Below, one piece after another: positions 1-7,031 of a stretch of 7,406 nucleotides of DNA. The translations under genes and the position numbers were made by a program. Numbering within the stretch: position 1 is the stretch's first letter; each line of letters opens with the position of its first letter. The stretch comes from UBA1189 sp045544835. GTDB taxonomy: Bacteria > Bacteroidota > Bacteroidia > Bacteroidales > Bacteroidaceae. Where the stretch lies: NCBI GenBank assembly GCA_045544835.1, contig JAZPZS010000070.1, positions 1 to 7,406 on the forward strand, written 5' to 3'. Under the pieces are notes generated by a model, which did no database searches, was not told the origin of the DNA, and saw only the letters and a program-made list of their open reading frames with translations.

Positions 1-1325
1 ATGCGCTCCAGGTGCAGGCGAGCCACCTCCTCGTCGAGGTGCTTGGGCAGGCGATACACGTCGATGGGGTACTGCTTGCCGTAGAGCTCTATCTGTGCCA
101 GTGTCTGGTTGGTAAACGAGTTGCTCATCACGAATGAGGGGTGACCGGTGGCGCAGCCAAGGTTCACCAGACGTCCATCGGCAAGTAGGATGATGCTGTG
201 TCCGTCGGGGAAGTAGTAGCGGTCTACCTGTGGCTTCACATTCTCGCGACGTATGCCGGGATAGTTCTTCAGCGCTTCCACCTGTATCTCATTGTCAAAG
301 TGTCCTATGTTGCACACGATAGCCTGGTCGGGCATCGCGGTCATGTGCTCTATGCGCACGATGTCGATGTTGCCTGTCGTGGTCACGAAGATGTTGCCCT
401 GCGAGCAAGCCTCCTCCATGGTTACCACCTGGAATCCCTCCATGGCAGCCTGCAGTGCGCAGATGGGGTCAATCTCGGTCACCAGCACACGGGCACCGTA
501 TGAACGGAGGCTGTGTGCGCATCCCTTGCCCACATCGCCGTAGCCACATACCACCGCCACCTTACCGGCAATCATCACGTCGGTAGCGCGCTTGATGCCG
601 TCGGCCAGCGACTCGCGGCAGCCGTAGAGGTTGTCAAACTTACTCTTCGTCACCGAGTCGTTCACGTTGAAGGCCGGGAACAGTAGCTTGCCTTCCTCCT
701 TCATCTGGTAGAGGCGGTGCACACCTGTGGTGGTCTCCTCACTCACGCCGCGTATTTCCTTTGCCATGGCGGTCCACAAGCCCGGCTGCTCGGCCAGCAC
801 CTGCTTCAGTATAGCTTTCAGCTCTGCTTCATCCTCACCGCCCGAAGGGGTGTCGAGCACTGCCGCATCCTTCTCGGCATCCACGCCGAGGTGTATCATC
901 AGGGTAGCGTCGCCACCGTCGTCAACAATCACGTTGGGGCCCTTGCCGTCGCCGAAGTTCAGCGCTTGCAACGTGCACCACCAATAGTCAGCCAACGTCT
1001 CGCCCTTCCATGCAAACACGGGTACGCCGAGGTCAGCAATGGCAGCAGCGGCATGATCCTGTGTGGAGTAGATGTTGCATGAGCACCAGCGCACCTCAGC
1101 ACCCAGCGTCTTGAGGGTCTTGATGAGCACGGCGGTCTGTATGGTCATGTGCAGCGAACCCATCACGCGTGCCCCTGCCAGCGGCTTGCTGTCGCCATAC
1201 TTCTCGCGCAGCGCCATCAGACCTGGCATCTCATGCTCGGCCATGTCGATTTCCTTGTGTCCAAACTCGGCCAACGCCATGTCGGCCACTTTATACGGGA
1301 GTGTTGAAAAAAGCTGTTCGTTCAT
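1..1325 (-). CDS. ahcY: S-adenosylhomocysteine hydrolase (adenosylhomocysteinase), 3' end missing
   Basis: This cytoplasmic NAD-dependent enzyme splits S-adenosylhomocysteine into adenosine and homocysteine, removing the product inhibitor of methyltransferases. I translated 441 codons from ATG 1323-1325 with no stop. By analogy with human AHCY the catalytic residues are all present: H59 (SLHMT), D139 (GGDAT), E197 (SEETTTG), and K227, D231 and C236 in the NDSVTKSKFDN...GC block. The NAD-binding glycine motif GYGDVGKG starts at residue 261. Between D139 and E197 there are about 33 more residues than in the human enzyme, the insertion usual for bacterial forms. The visible part ends at HLER, so by comparison with the human C-terminus about 31 residues lie beyond the left edge (expected total about 472). 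The start fits the family N-terminus (QLFSTLPYKVADM) and has the purine-rich stretch AAGAAGAAT just before it. Identification is very secure. Confidence 0.97.
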   Translation of the reverse strand, partial: MNEQLFSTLPYKVADMALAEFGHKEIDMAEHEMPGLMALREKYGDSKPLAGARVMGSLHMTIQTAVLIKTLKTLGAEVRWCSCNIYSTQDHAAAAIADLGVPVFAWKGETLADYWWCTLQALNFGDGKGPNVIVDDGGDATLMIHLGVDAEKDAAVLDTPSGGEDEAELKAILKQVLAEQPGLWTAMAKEIRGVSEETTTGVHRLYQMKEEGKLLFPAFNVNDSVTKSKFDNLYGCRESLADGIKRATDVMIAGKVAVVCGYGDVGKGCAHSLRSYGARVLVTEIDPICALQAAMEGFQVVTMEEACSQGNIFVTTTGNIDIVRIEHMTAMPDQAIVCNIGHFDNEIQVEALKNYPGIRRENVKPQVDRYYFPDGHSIILLADGRLVNLGCATGHPSFVMSNSFTNQTLAQIELYGKQYPIDVYRLPKHLDEEVARLHLER

Positions 1326-1374
1326 ATTCTTCTTGTTATCCTAGTATTATAATATTCTCTTCTGATGACACGCT
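1326..1374 (-). other. 49-bp gap between the glycosidase gene and ahcY
   Basis: This short AT-rich spacer follows the TAA stop of the large glycosidase gene (1375-1377) and precedes the ahcY ATG on the same strand. I see no GC-rich hairpin with a T-run, so no intrinsic terminator. I also see no TAnnTTTG-type promoter element. It contains a 10-bp perfect palindrome, TATTATAATA (1345-1354), of unknown meaning. Co-transcription, or a promoter inside the end of the glycosidase gene, are both possible for ahcY. Confidence 0.6.
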
Positions 1375-4300
1375 TTAATTGCCATGAATCATTTTTTTAC
1401 CATTTACAATATATATCCCCTTTTCTAAAACTTGGCTGTGCTTACGCCCCATCAAGTCATAAACCTCAGGGGTGCCATGGGGGTAAGCATCAACGAAAGG
1501 GGAGTCAACACCCATACCCTCCATGTCAATGCCGTAGGCGCCATTGGTGAGTTCCTCAATCGTGTAGGGAATATACACCATGCAGTATCCGCCAGGTTCT
1601 TCCTCGAAGAAGAAGGCGATGCGGCCATCGGCCTGCAAAATCATGGTAGAGTAGCACGAACCCTTGGTACTTACGTGCACACCCTTGGTCCATCCCTGCG
1701 AGAAGGTAGCGGGAGTGTACTTGTTGGTGCCATCGGCTTCGTATTCCATCTCTTTGTAATAGATGGCTACATCGGTGCGCTGATTTCCTGTGGGGATAGA
1801 CTGGAACATCACATCACACTTTGCCCCATCACTCTTGCGGATTACGGGTACTTTATAAATCTCACCATTGGTACTGTTACCGCCAAAGCTCAAACCTCCC
1901 GAGACTTCGTTGCTTGCCACTTCAGTTCCCCATGAGCCTGTAGTATAGGTCTTGTCACTGAAAGTGAAGAAGTTGAAATAACGACCACTATATTTGCGGC
2001 TGCTGAGCACGACAGTTCCATCGGGTAGTTCCTCGCACTTGGGCTCGTTGCCCCACCTTGAAGGGCAATAGTCATAACCAAGCTTACCGAGCACATTCCA
2101 GGTCTCACCGAAGTCATCCGAGTAGATGACGTAATTGTGGTGCTGGCGTTGAGTCTTCGTCACGTTCCATACGGCGCAGTAGAGGCGGTAGTAGTCACCC
2201 TTTTTCACCACGCGGCTTTGGCATATCTTGCCGGCTCCAATGAAAAGTGATGCGGCGTGTACATTGCCCTTATCGTCAACAAACTTAGGATAGATGTCAT
2301 AGGTCACCTCTTCGGGTTCACCATATATCCACTCCTTCTTTGCCTCATCATACTTGATGCGGATGCGTGATACGCGGTTGGGGTTGGGATCGGCCTCGCC
2401 GAAGTTGCCGTCCCAGCAGGTGCGGTTACCGCACACGCTCATCACGAGCACTTCGTTACGTTCGCGGTCGGCCACGATGGCGGGATCGCCATAGCCCACC
2501 TTCCATATCAGCGAGGTGTCGTTCTTGGCATAGTCTTTGCCCAAGCCGTCGGCGATGCAGCGCTCTTCGCTCCATGTCACTCCATTGTCTGACGACACAC
2601 GGCATACGAGGTCAACCTCGCCATAGCCTATGTCATTGCCACAGGGACGATAGTCGCAGATGGCAAAGATATCACCATTGGGTGCTGTTGCGATAGCGGG
2701 GATACGGTAAGGATGTCCGTCTCTTGGAGTATAGAACAGGGTGCGTTCGGCGTTGGCGGTGTATGATGCCGTAATCCTAACACCCTCCTCGGGGATTTCC
2801 TGGTCTTTATATTCAGTTACGCCTTCGCTGAATCCGTTGAAGGTATATCCACGATAGGCCATCGAACTGAGCGAGAAGGTGGTAGCATAGGTGGGCAGGT
2901 AGTAGGCCTTCTCGGCTACGCTGCCAGTGAGGCGTGCGCTGCTGGTTACGCCATTGAGCGTCATGCTGAGTTCTGCCACACGAGGACTGCTTTCCCATAC
3001 TTGGTCTACGGCCACTTCGAGCGTGAAGGGCTTGGACAAATTCACCCCGTTGAAGTTCCAGTGTGAACCACCATCACCAGCTCCCCAGAACTTAATGGGA
3101 CCGCCAAGGAAATCGGTTCCTCCAAAGGCATTGATACCATGCGAGGTGTTACCTACAAGGGCAATCGCATAGTTCTCACCCTGGCCAATCAGATGCCAGT
3201 TTTGGGCATCACCCTCGGCAACCATACTTACCGTTACGCTATTGGCAGGGGCGGCATCCGACTTGAGTGCCAAATCCTTGCCTCCAACCTTATTGTACAG
3301 CTTGAAACTCTCAGCAGTACCCACCAGACACCAAAGTACACCTTCGTTGGAATAGTCGAGCGAGTTGAAGGTAGGACTTGCTCCCTTAGCGCCATTGTCT
3401 AGGGCAATTGCATGGCCTGGTATCGCTGCACGTACAATGTGTATCCATTTGTCGCCATACTTCTCTGAGAAGATATCAAGGGTAAACTTGGCATATACGG
3501 TCATCCCTGGCTCCAATGCCTCGATGGTCGTCGAGGGCAGGGGGGTGGTGTAGGATACATCGGTAAAAAACCCTTCGAACTTATAAGCCTCGTTGGATGT
3601 CTTGAGAGCAAGTGTAGGATGGGTAACCTCTTCTTCTCCCTCCTGATAGTATGGAGTAGAAGTGATGTCCCTATTGTTCCAAGTGAAAGTGGCATAGGCC
3701 CACTTAGGACTTACCACGGCAAGTGAAGGCAGAGCATCACTGTTCATTGCAGGGGTGAGCATGAAGTCCGAGCACCACGAGCCATTATTCACAGGTGAGC
3801 TGTTCTGATTATACCCCGTACCATTTGCTGCCATCACCATATATTTACCGCCCGAAGAAGTAGGGTTGTAGAGCGACTTAGCACCCACACCAGTATGTAC
3901 GGCATCGTCCTTGAGTTGGAAGCTATATCCTGCGTCGGCTACCATAAGGCTCTTGTTAGCATACGAGAGGTATTTGCCCGAGCCGTTTTTGATGTAATAG
4001 CTATCGCTACCATTAGCAATGAGTTCCCACACATAGTTGCTGTTGGCCTTGTCACATGTGGTACTGTTGGCTAATGCTCCGTTATTTACATAAAGATAAC
4101 GGTTCACATAGCTACCGTCGCCCTGCTTGGTATTGGCAGCCAAATAGAACTTATCGTTCTCCTCATCGCCTTCAAGGTCACTGGGCGTATATTCCACCTC
4201 CTCAAACACATATTGGCAACCCGTGTCAGTGGTGTTGGAGCCTCCACCCCAGTTATACACCTTATAGCCAAGGGTACTGTTGTTGGTTTGGTTGAACTGT

Positions 4301-6975
4301 ACGCTACCTGAGACGATAATTACCTGCCCCTTGGTTGCAGCAGGCTTGACGGTCCACCCTGCCACAGGTGAGGAGGATGCAGTTTTCAGTGCCGTATTGT
4401 TATTGCTTGCGGGTGAGATATAGCTCTTCTCCGCGGCATTGATGATGTCGAAAGTGGCGTCGTTACGCTTCACAAACTTCCATATGGAATTGTCTGTGGG
4501 CGTCTTCTCTCCAACGATGTCGGCACCTACCCCCTTAGCTGTGGGGTAGCGGCTTTCGCGCTGTGGGGTATACATACGATAGTACACGGCCTTATCTGCG
4601 GTGCTGCTTAGGGGTTGGTTCATGTTGTCACTGGTGAGCGATGCAGTAAAGGCGGTCCATGCCTCCTCGAGTGCCGCCACCTGTGCGGCACGCTCCTCGG
4701 CGGTCTTCGCCTCATCGTAGGTAGCCTCTATCGCGGCTATCTCGCTATCGAGTGTTTCGGCAGCGTTCTCGGGCCACAGGCCTACGGCTGTGCCGATGAG
4801 GGCTCCACGGTCGCGCTTGATCTCGCTCACCTTGGCCGCTACGGCTTCAGTAGTCTCGTCCTTACATTGGTTGGGCGAGTAGATGAGACCCTCCACGGCA
4901 TTCTTGCCATCCGTATCGGTGAAGACACAGGTGAACATCCACTTGTTGAGACGTACACCACCAGCACCCACATAGGGGAGCTTGATGAACACTTTGTTCC
5001 ACCCTTCGTTGAGCTGCACCTCGATAGGACTGCGGGCGGTGAAGTTCTCGTTCAAGAGGTCCACCTCATTGTTGATGCCCTTGCCGGTGTTGTCCCATGT
5101 GGGAGGATTGATGCGCGAGCCATTGAGCCAGATGTCTGACCCCTTGCGGTCCCACTTGCCAGCATCAGGAGCACTGTCCTTCTCTGAGCGGCCATAGTTC
5201 TGGAACTCAATCTGTGCGCCTACCGTCTGTGCTTTGGGTGAGTATACATAGGTCCATGCATACGCGGTCATGTTGCTATGATTGGTGCTGCCATAGTAGG
5301 TGGGGATGATGTTGTTGCCCCAAGTGTGGCGTAGGTAGATACCCGCACCGGTAGCCATACCCGTATAGTAGGTCTTGCCCTCGTGGGTGAAGGTCTCGGG
5401 GATGAGTCCCTCGTCGTCGGTGCTTGTGGCATACTGGTCGGGAGCGAAGGTGGCTCCGCTGTTGCCGCCATTGGGGAAGGGGTCGGTGATGCGCCAGCGA
5501 ACGTTGGTCTGCTTCACATAGGGGATGGGCTCATCCTTCAGTGAGTGGGCCTTGTGGAAGAGGAAGCGCGTCTCCCAATCCTTGAACTCCTCGTACACCT
5601 CGCCCGAGTTGGGGAGCGTGGTGCCGAGCTTCTCTATGTATCCGGCTTCGCCATTGGTGCGGCCGCCTATCCATGCACGCTCGGCACTGGCCAGCACGTT
5701 GGCATACATGTTGTTCTGCTTCACGATATCCTCCTCGGTGGGAGTCTTGCGGTCGTTCCAGTAGGCCGAGATGGTACCGGCTATCTCCTCGGAGCCCTTG
5801 TCAGCATAGTAGATGTTGCTCTTGTAGATGCCCACCACATCAGCAAACACGTCGAAGTGGTTGGTGTAGTTGTATCGGCAGTCAATATCGGGGACACCGT
5901 CAATATTCTTGCCACCGCTACTCCACATCTGGGTCATGTCGCACATGGTGCTGTTGATGGCAACTCCTTTGATGGGGTTCCACACCACCATCTTGCGCCC
6001 CAGCGTCTCGCGGATGTGGCTGGCCATGATCTCAAGGAATCCCTTGCCGTCCTTCGTGTAAGTAATGGCCTCCTCGTCGGCACCGATATGGATATAGGGC
6101 GCATCGGGGAATACGTCGGCAAGCTGGGTGAGCACCTCCTTCAGTACGGCCACGCCCTCATCGGTCTGCATGCTGTAGCCCATGGCACGCTCGAAGGCGT
6201 CGCTGTGGCCGGGCATGTCGATCTCGGGGATGATGGTCACGCCGCGCTCCTTGGCATACTGTGCCACCTCGCGGCACTGTGCCTGAGTATAGTATTTGCC
6301 TTCAAAGCGGGTCATACTCTCGGTAGAGGTGAGCTTGGTGTAGTCGGGTTCCGCCTCGGGGTCGTTGTCTATCACCTCGAAGCGCCAAGCCTGGTTCTCG
6401 GTGAAGTGCCAGTGGAAGGTGTTCACCTTGAAGCGTGAGAGCAGGTCGATGTGCTTCTTCAGTTCGTCCACACTGATGAACGAGCGGCCTACATCGTGCA
6501 TGTAGCCACGCAGCTTGAAGGCGGCCCAGTCGGTAATCTCCACCGTCTCGATGGCCTCGCTGCCCGTCTCGTACCCCTCGGCCAGTTGGGCGAGGGTCTG
6601 TGCGGCACGGATGACGCCGATAGGCTTCACCGCCTTGATAGTGATGGCATTCTCGGTAACGGTGAGCTGGTAGCCCTCGTTGTCGTACCCTTCGAGGGTA
6701 TAGTCATAGGCTCCTTCAATGCTCTGTACCATCTCTACGGTGACGGTAGCTGCCGCTCCGTCCTCTATGGCGCAGCCATAGTCGGTGAATACTTCCTTGA
6801 GCGCCACGGTATTGTTGGCGTCGGTGATGGTCACGGCGCGATGCAGCGCAAAGGGAGTGCCCTTGGTCTCGGTCAGCGAGTGAACCTTGGGCAACAGATG
6901 GCCCACCTTGGCCTGAATGGACAAGGGGAGGCACAGCATCAGGGCTGCAAATGTTGAGGCTAACAGTTTTTTCAT
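1375..6975 (-). CDS. Secreted bifunctional GH20 beta-N-acetylhexosaminidase / GH33 sialidase with central lectin-like modules
   Basis: This large exported glycan-degrading enzyme has about 1,866 residues. I read the order as: signal peptide 1-22; GH20 N-terminal-like beta domain about 24-150; GH20 catalytic barrel about 152-445; a beta-rich carbohydrate-binding-like domain about 450-700 (DIWLNGSRI, LNEGWNKVFIKLP); an Ala/Glu-rich helical segment resembling FIVAR about 705-785; lectin-like and InlB-like modules about 790-1410; GH33 sialidase about 1412-1800; a sorting-type tail 1836-1866. The GH20 part should remove terminal beta-GlcNAc or beta-GalNAc and the GH33 part terminal sialic acid. 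An upstream in-frame ATG at 7009-7011 would put 12 charged residues before the signal peptide. I prefer ATG 6973-6975 because MKKLLA begins a classic signal sequence. The preceding bases (ACGTGGATAT) give only a weak ribosome site, common in Bacteroidota. The frame is open throughout, with no frameshift. Domain calls are secure for the two enzymes, less so for the middle modules. Confidence 0.93.
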   Translation of the reverse strand: MKKLLASTFAALMLCLPLSIQAKVGHLLPKVHSLTETKGTPFALHRAVTITDANNTVALKEVFTDYGCAIEDGAAATVTVEMVQSIEGAYDYTLEGYDNEGYQLTVTENAITIKAVKPIGVIRAAQTLAQLAEGYETGSEAIETVEITDWAAFKLRGYMHDVGRSFISVDELKKHIDLLSRFKVNTFHWHFTENQAWRFEVIDNDPEAEPDYTKLTSTESMTRFEGKYYTQAQCREVAQYAKERGVTIIPEIDMPGHSDAFERAMGYSMQTDEGVAVLKEVLTQLADVFPDAPYIHIGADEEAITYTKDGKGFLEIMASHIRETLGRKMVVWNPIKGVAINSTMCDMTQMWSSGGKNIDGVPDIDCRYNYTNHFDVFADVVGIYKSNIYYADKGSEEIAGTISAYWNDRKTPTEEDIVKQNNMYANVLASAERAWIGGRTNGEAGYIEKLGTTLPNSGEVYEEFKDWETRFLFHKAHSLKDEPIPYVKQTNVRWRITDPFPNGGNSGATFAPDQYATSTDDEGLIPETFTHEGKTYYTGMATGAGIYLRHTWGNNIIPTYYGSTNHSNMTAYAWTYVYSPKAQTVGAQIEFQNYGRSEKDSAPDAGKWDRKGSDIWLNGSRINPPTWDNTGKGINNEVDLLNENFTARSPIEVQLNEGWNKVFIKLPYVGAGGVRLNKWMFTCVFTDTDGKNAVEGLIYSPNQCKDETTEAVAAKVSEIKRDRGALIGTAVGLWPENAAETLDSEIAAIEATYDEAKTAEERAAQVAALEEAWTAFTASLTSDNMNQPLSSTADKAVYYRMYTPQRESRYPTAKGVGADIVGEKTPTDNSIWKFVKRNDATFDIINAAEKSYISPASNNNTALKTASSSPVAGWTVKPAATKGQVIIVSGSVQFNQTNNSTLGYKVYNWGGGSNTTDTGCQYVFEEVEYTPSDLEGDEENDKFYLAANTKQGDGSYVNRYLYVNNGALANSTTCDKANSNYVWELIANGSDSYYIKNGSGKYLSYANKSLMVADAGYSFQLKDDAVHTGVGAKSLYNPTSSGGKYMVMAANGTGYNQNSSPVNNGSWCSDFMLTPAMNSDALPSLAVVSPKWAYATFTWNNRDITSTPYYQEGEEEVTHPTLALKTSNEAYKFEGFFTDVSYTTPLPSTTIEALEPGMTVYAKFTLDIFSEKYGDKWIHIVRAAIPGHAIALDNGAKGASPTFNSLDYSNEGVLWCLVGTAESFKLYNKVGGKDLALKSDAAPANSVTVSMVAEGDAQNWHLIGQGENYAIALVGNTSHGINAFGGTDFLGGPIKFWGAGDGGSHWNFNGVNLSKPFTLEVAVDQVWESSPRVAELSMTLNGVTSSARLTGSVAEKAYYLPTYATTFSLSSMAYRGYTFNGFSEGVTEYKDQEIPEEGVRITASYTANAERTLFYTPRDGHPYRIPAIATAPNGDIFAICDYRPCGNDIGYGEVDLVCRVSSDNGVTWSEERCIADGLGKDYAKNDTSLIWKVGYGDPAIVADRERNEVLVMSVCGNRTCWDGNFGEADPNPNRVSRIRIKYDEAKKEWIYGEPEEVTYDIYPKFVDDKGNVHAASLFIGAGKICQSRVVKKGDYYRLYCAVWNVTKTQRQHHNYVIYSDDFGETWNVLGKLGYDYCPSRWGNEPKCEELPDGTVVLSSRKYSGRYFNFFTFSDKTYTTGSWGTEVASNEVSGGLSFGGNSTNGEIYKVPVIRKSDGAKCDVMFQSIPTGNQRTDVAIYYKEMEYEADGTNKYTPATFSQGWTKGVHVSTKGSCYSTMILQADGRIAFFFEEEPGGYCMVYIPYTIEELTNGAYGIDMEGMGVDSPFVDAYPHGTPEVYDLMGRKHSQVLEKGIYIVNGKKMIHGN
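1378..1470 (-). other. C-terminal sorting-type tail (type IX secretion-like)
   Basis: The last 31 residues begin PEVYDLMGRK and end KGIYIVNGKKMIHGN. They match the pattern of Bacteroidales C-terminal sorting tails: V-Y-D-L-x-G-R-x, a short spacer, then K-G-x-Y-I-V-x-G-K-K. In such species this signal takes Sec-exported cargo through the type IX system to the surface or medium. It is shorter than a full 70-80-residue sorting domain, and no secretion genes are visible here, so export by this route is inferred. Confidence 0.6.
1576..2742 (-). other. GH33 sialidase (neuraminidase) catalytic domain
   Basis: Residues about 1412-1800 carry the full exo-sialidase signature. The RIP motif is at YRIPAI with R1424. 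D1448 (CGNDIG) fits the acid/base Asp. Two good Asp-boxes (S-x-D-x-G-x-T-W) are at S1461-W1468 and S1619-W1626, and a degenerate one may lie in SDKTYTTGSW. E1644 (GNEPKCEELPDG) would activate the nucleophile. R1660 (SSRKYSGR) and R1733 (GNQRTDVAIYY) complete the arginine triad that grips the sialic acid carboxylate. Y1775 (SCYSTMI) is the expected nucleophile, followed by the usual DGRIAFFFEEE strand. Numbering counts from MKK. All catalytic residues are present in the expected order, so I expect an active retaining sialidase. Linkage preference (alpha-2,3, 2,6 or 2,8) cannot be read from the sequence. Confidence 0.94.
2746..4608 (-). repeat. Central array: three lectin-like segments and two InlB-like beta modules (protein-level repeats)
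   Basis: Residues about 790-1410 show two kinds of protein-level repeat. The first has a Trp, an aliphatic pair, then an F/Y-x-I/L-x-N strand and a closing K-x-Y/L-L turn. It starts at W832 (WKFVKRNDATFDIIN), W983 (WELIANGSDSYYIKN) and W1215 (WCLVGTAESFKLYN). This spacing resembles one lobe of a ricin-type beta-trefoil lectin, and other Trp strands such as NWHLIGQ near residue 1250 may be further lobes. The second kind has a GY-F-GF strand and ends in a beta strand with T: Y1131 (YKFEGFFTD ... VYAKFT) and Y1377 (YTFNGFSEG ... ITASYT). These resemble Listeria-Bacteroides InlB repeats. The order is lectin, lectin, InlB-like, lectin, InlB-like, so the second half looks like a duplicated lectin-plus-InlB unit. 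The likely role is glycan binding and spacing of the two enzymes. Family names are tentative. Confidence 0.6.
5641..6522 (-). other. GH20 catalytic domain, atypical substrate-contact residues
   Basis: Residues about 152-445 form the GH20 barrel. R156 (KLRGYMHDVGR) fits the Arg that binds the sugar hydroxyls. HWHFTENQAW is a variant of the usual HWH-TDDQGW strand. IPEIDMPGH holds the conserved His. D300-E301 in HIGADE are the pair that orients the 2-acetamido group and acts as acid/base in substrate-assisted hydrolysis. By analogy with Streptomyces plicatus Hex, W332, W351, Y390-A-D392 and W406 would line the GlcNAc pocket. Three things are unusual: GA in place of GG before D300; W406-N-D408 where W-x-E is usual; and only 14 residues between D392 and W406, against 47 in the Streptomyces enzyme. 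These are alignments by eye. They suggest an active enzyme with a remodelled pocket, not a dead one. Confidence 0.87.
6910..6975 (-). other. Signal peptide of the GH20/GH33 protein
   Basis: Residues 1-22 show a basic start (MKK), a hydrophobic core (LLASTFAALMLCLPLSI) and an Ala-X-Ala-like end, SIQA, before KVG. This fits cleavage by signal peptidase I after A22. The cysteine at position 15 sits inside the hydrophobic core and lacks a proper lipobox (LMLC), so a lipoprotein is unlikely. The protein should therefore enter the periplasm through Sec as a soluble precursor, with any surface display depending on its C-terminus. Confidence 0.88.
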
Positions 6976-6988
6976 ATATCCACGTTTA

Positions 6989-7012
6989 ATTGTTCTCTCG
7001 ATTCGTAACAAT
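6989..7012 (-). promoter_or_regulatory. Inverted repeat ATTGTT/AACAAT close to the glycosidase start
   Basis: ATTGTT (6989-6994) and AACAAT (7007-7012) are perfect inverse complements with a 12-base loop that itself contains the small palindrome CGATTCG (6999-7005). The stem would end 13 bases before the ATG at 6975, where it could affect ribosome access. An AT-rich 6-bp stem is weak, so this is only a candidate. Confidence 0.3.
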
Positions 7013-7031
7013 CACTTGAGCAAAGCTAACT

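Noticed and set aside
1345..1354. Palindrome TATTATAATA in the gap before ahcY as an operator or terminator
   Set aside because: A 10-bp AT-only palindrome is expected often in such sequence. It lacks the G+C stem and T-run of a terminator and the length of a convincing operator.
1432..1935. A 167-codon plus-strand open frame
   Set aside because: It is antisense to the sialidase C-terminal third, which holds the nucleophile Tyr and the third Arg of the triad, so the minus-strand reading is the real one.
4615..5139. A 174-codon plus-strand open frame
   Set aside because: It is antisense to the helical spacer and carbohydrate-binding-like region of the glycosidase. No family resemblance or promoter was seen.
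5545..6438. A 297-codon open frame on the plus strand, antisense to the GH20 catalytic domain
   Set aside because: It is low-complexity in character (many His, Val, Gly), has no recognisable motif, and lies wholly opposite a domain with conserved catalytic residues. Long antisense frames are expected opposite G+C-rich codons.
6451..6957. A 168-codon plus-strand open frame
   Set aside because: It is antisense to the signal peptide and N-terminal GH20 region, which have clear coding character on the minus strand.
6976..7011. An upstream start for the glycosidase at 7009-7011 (adds MLRIERTIKRGY)
   Set aside because: It would place twelve charged residues before a typical MKK signal peptide and lies within an inverted repeat. 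ATG 6973-6975 is the better start.
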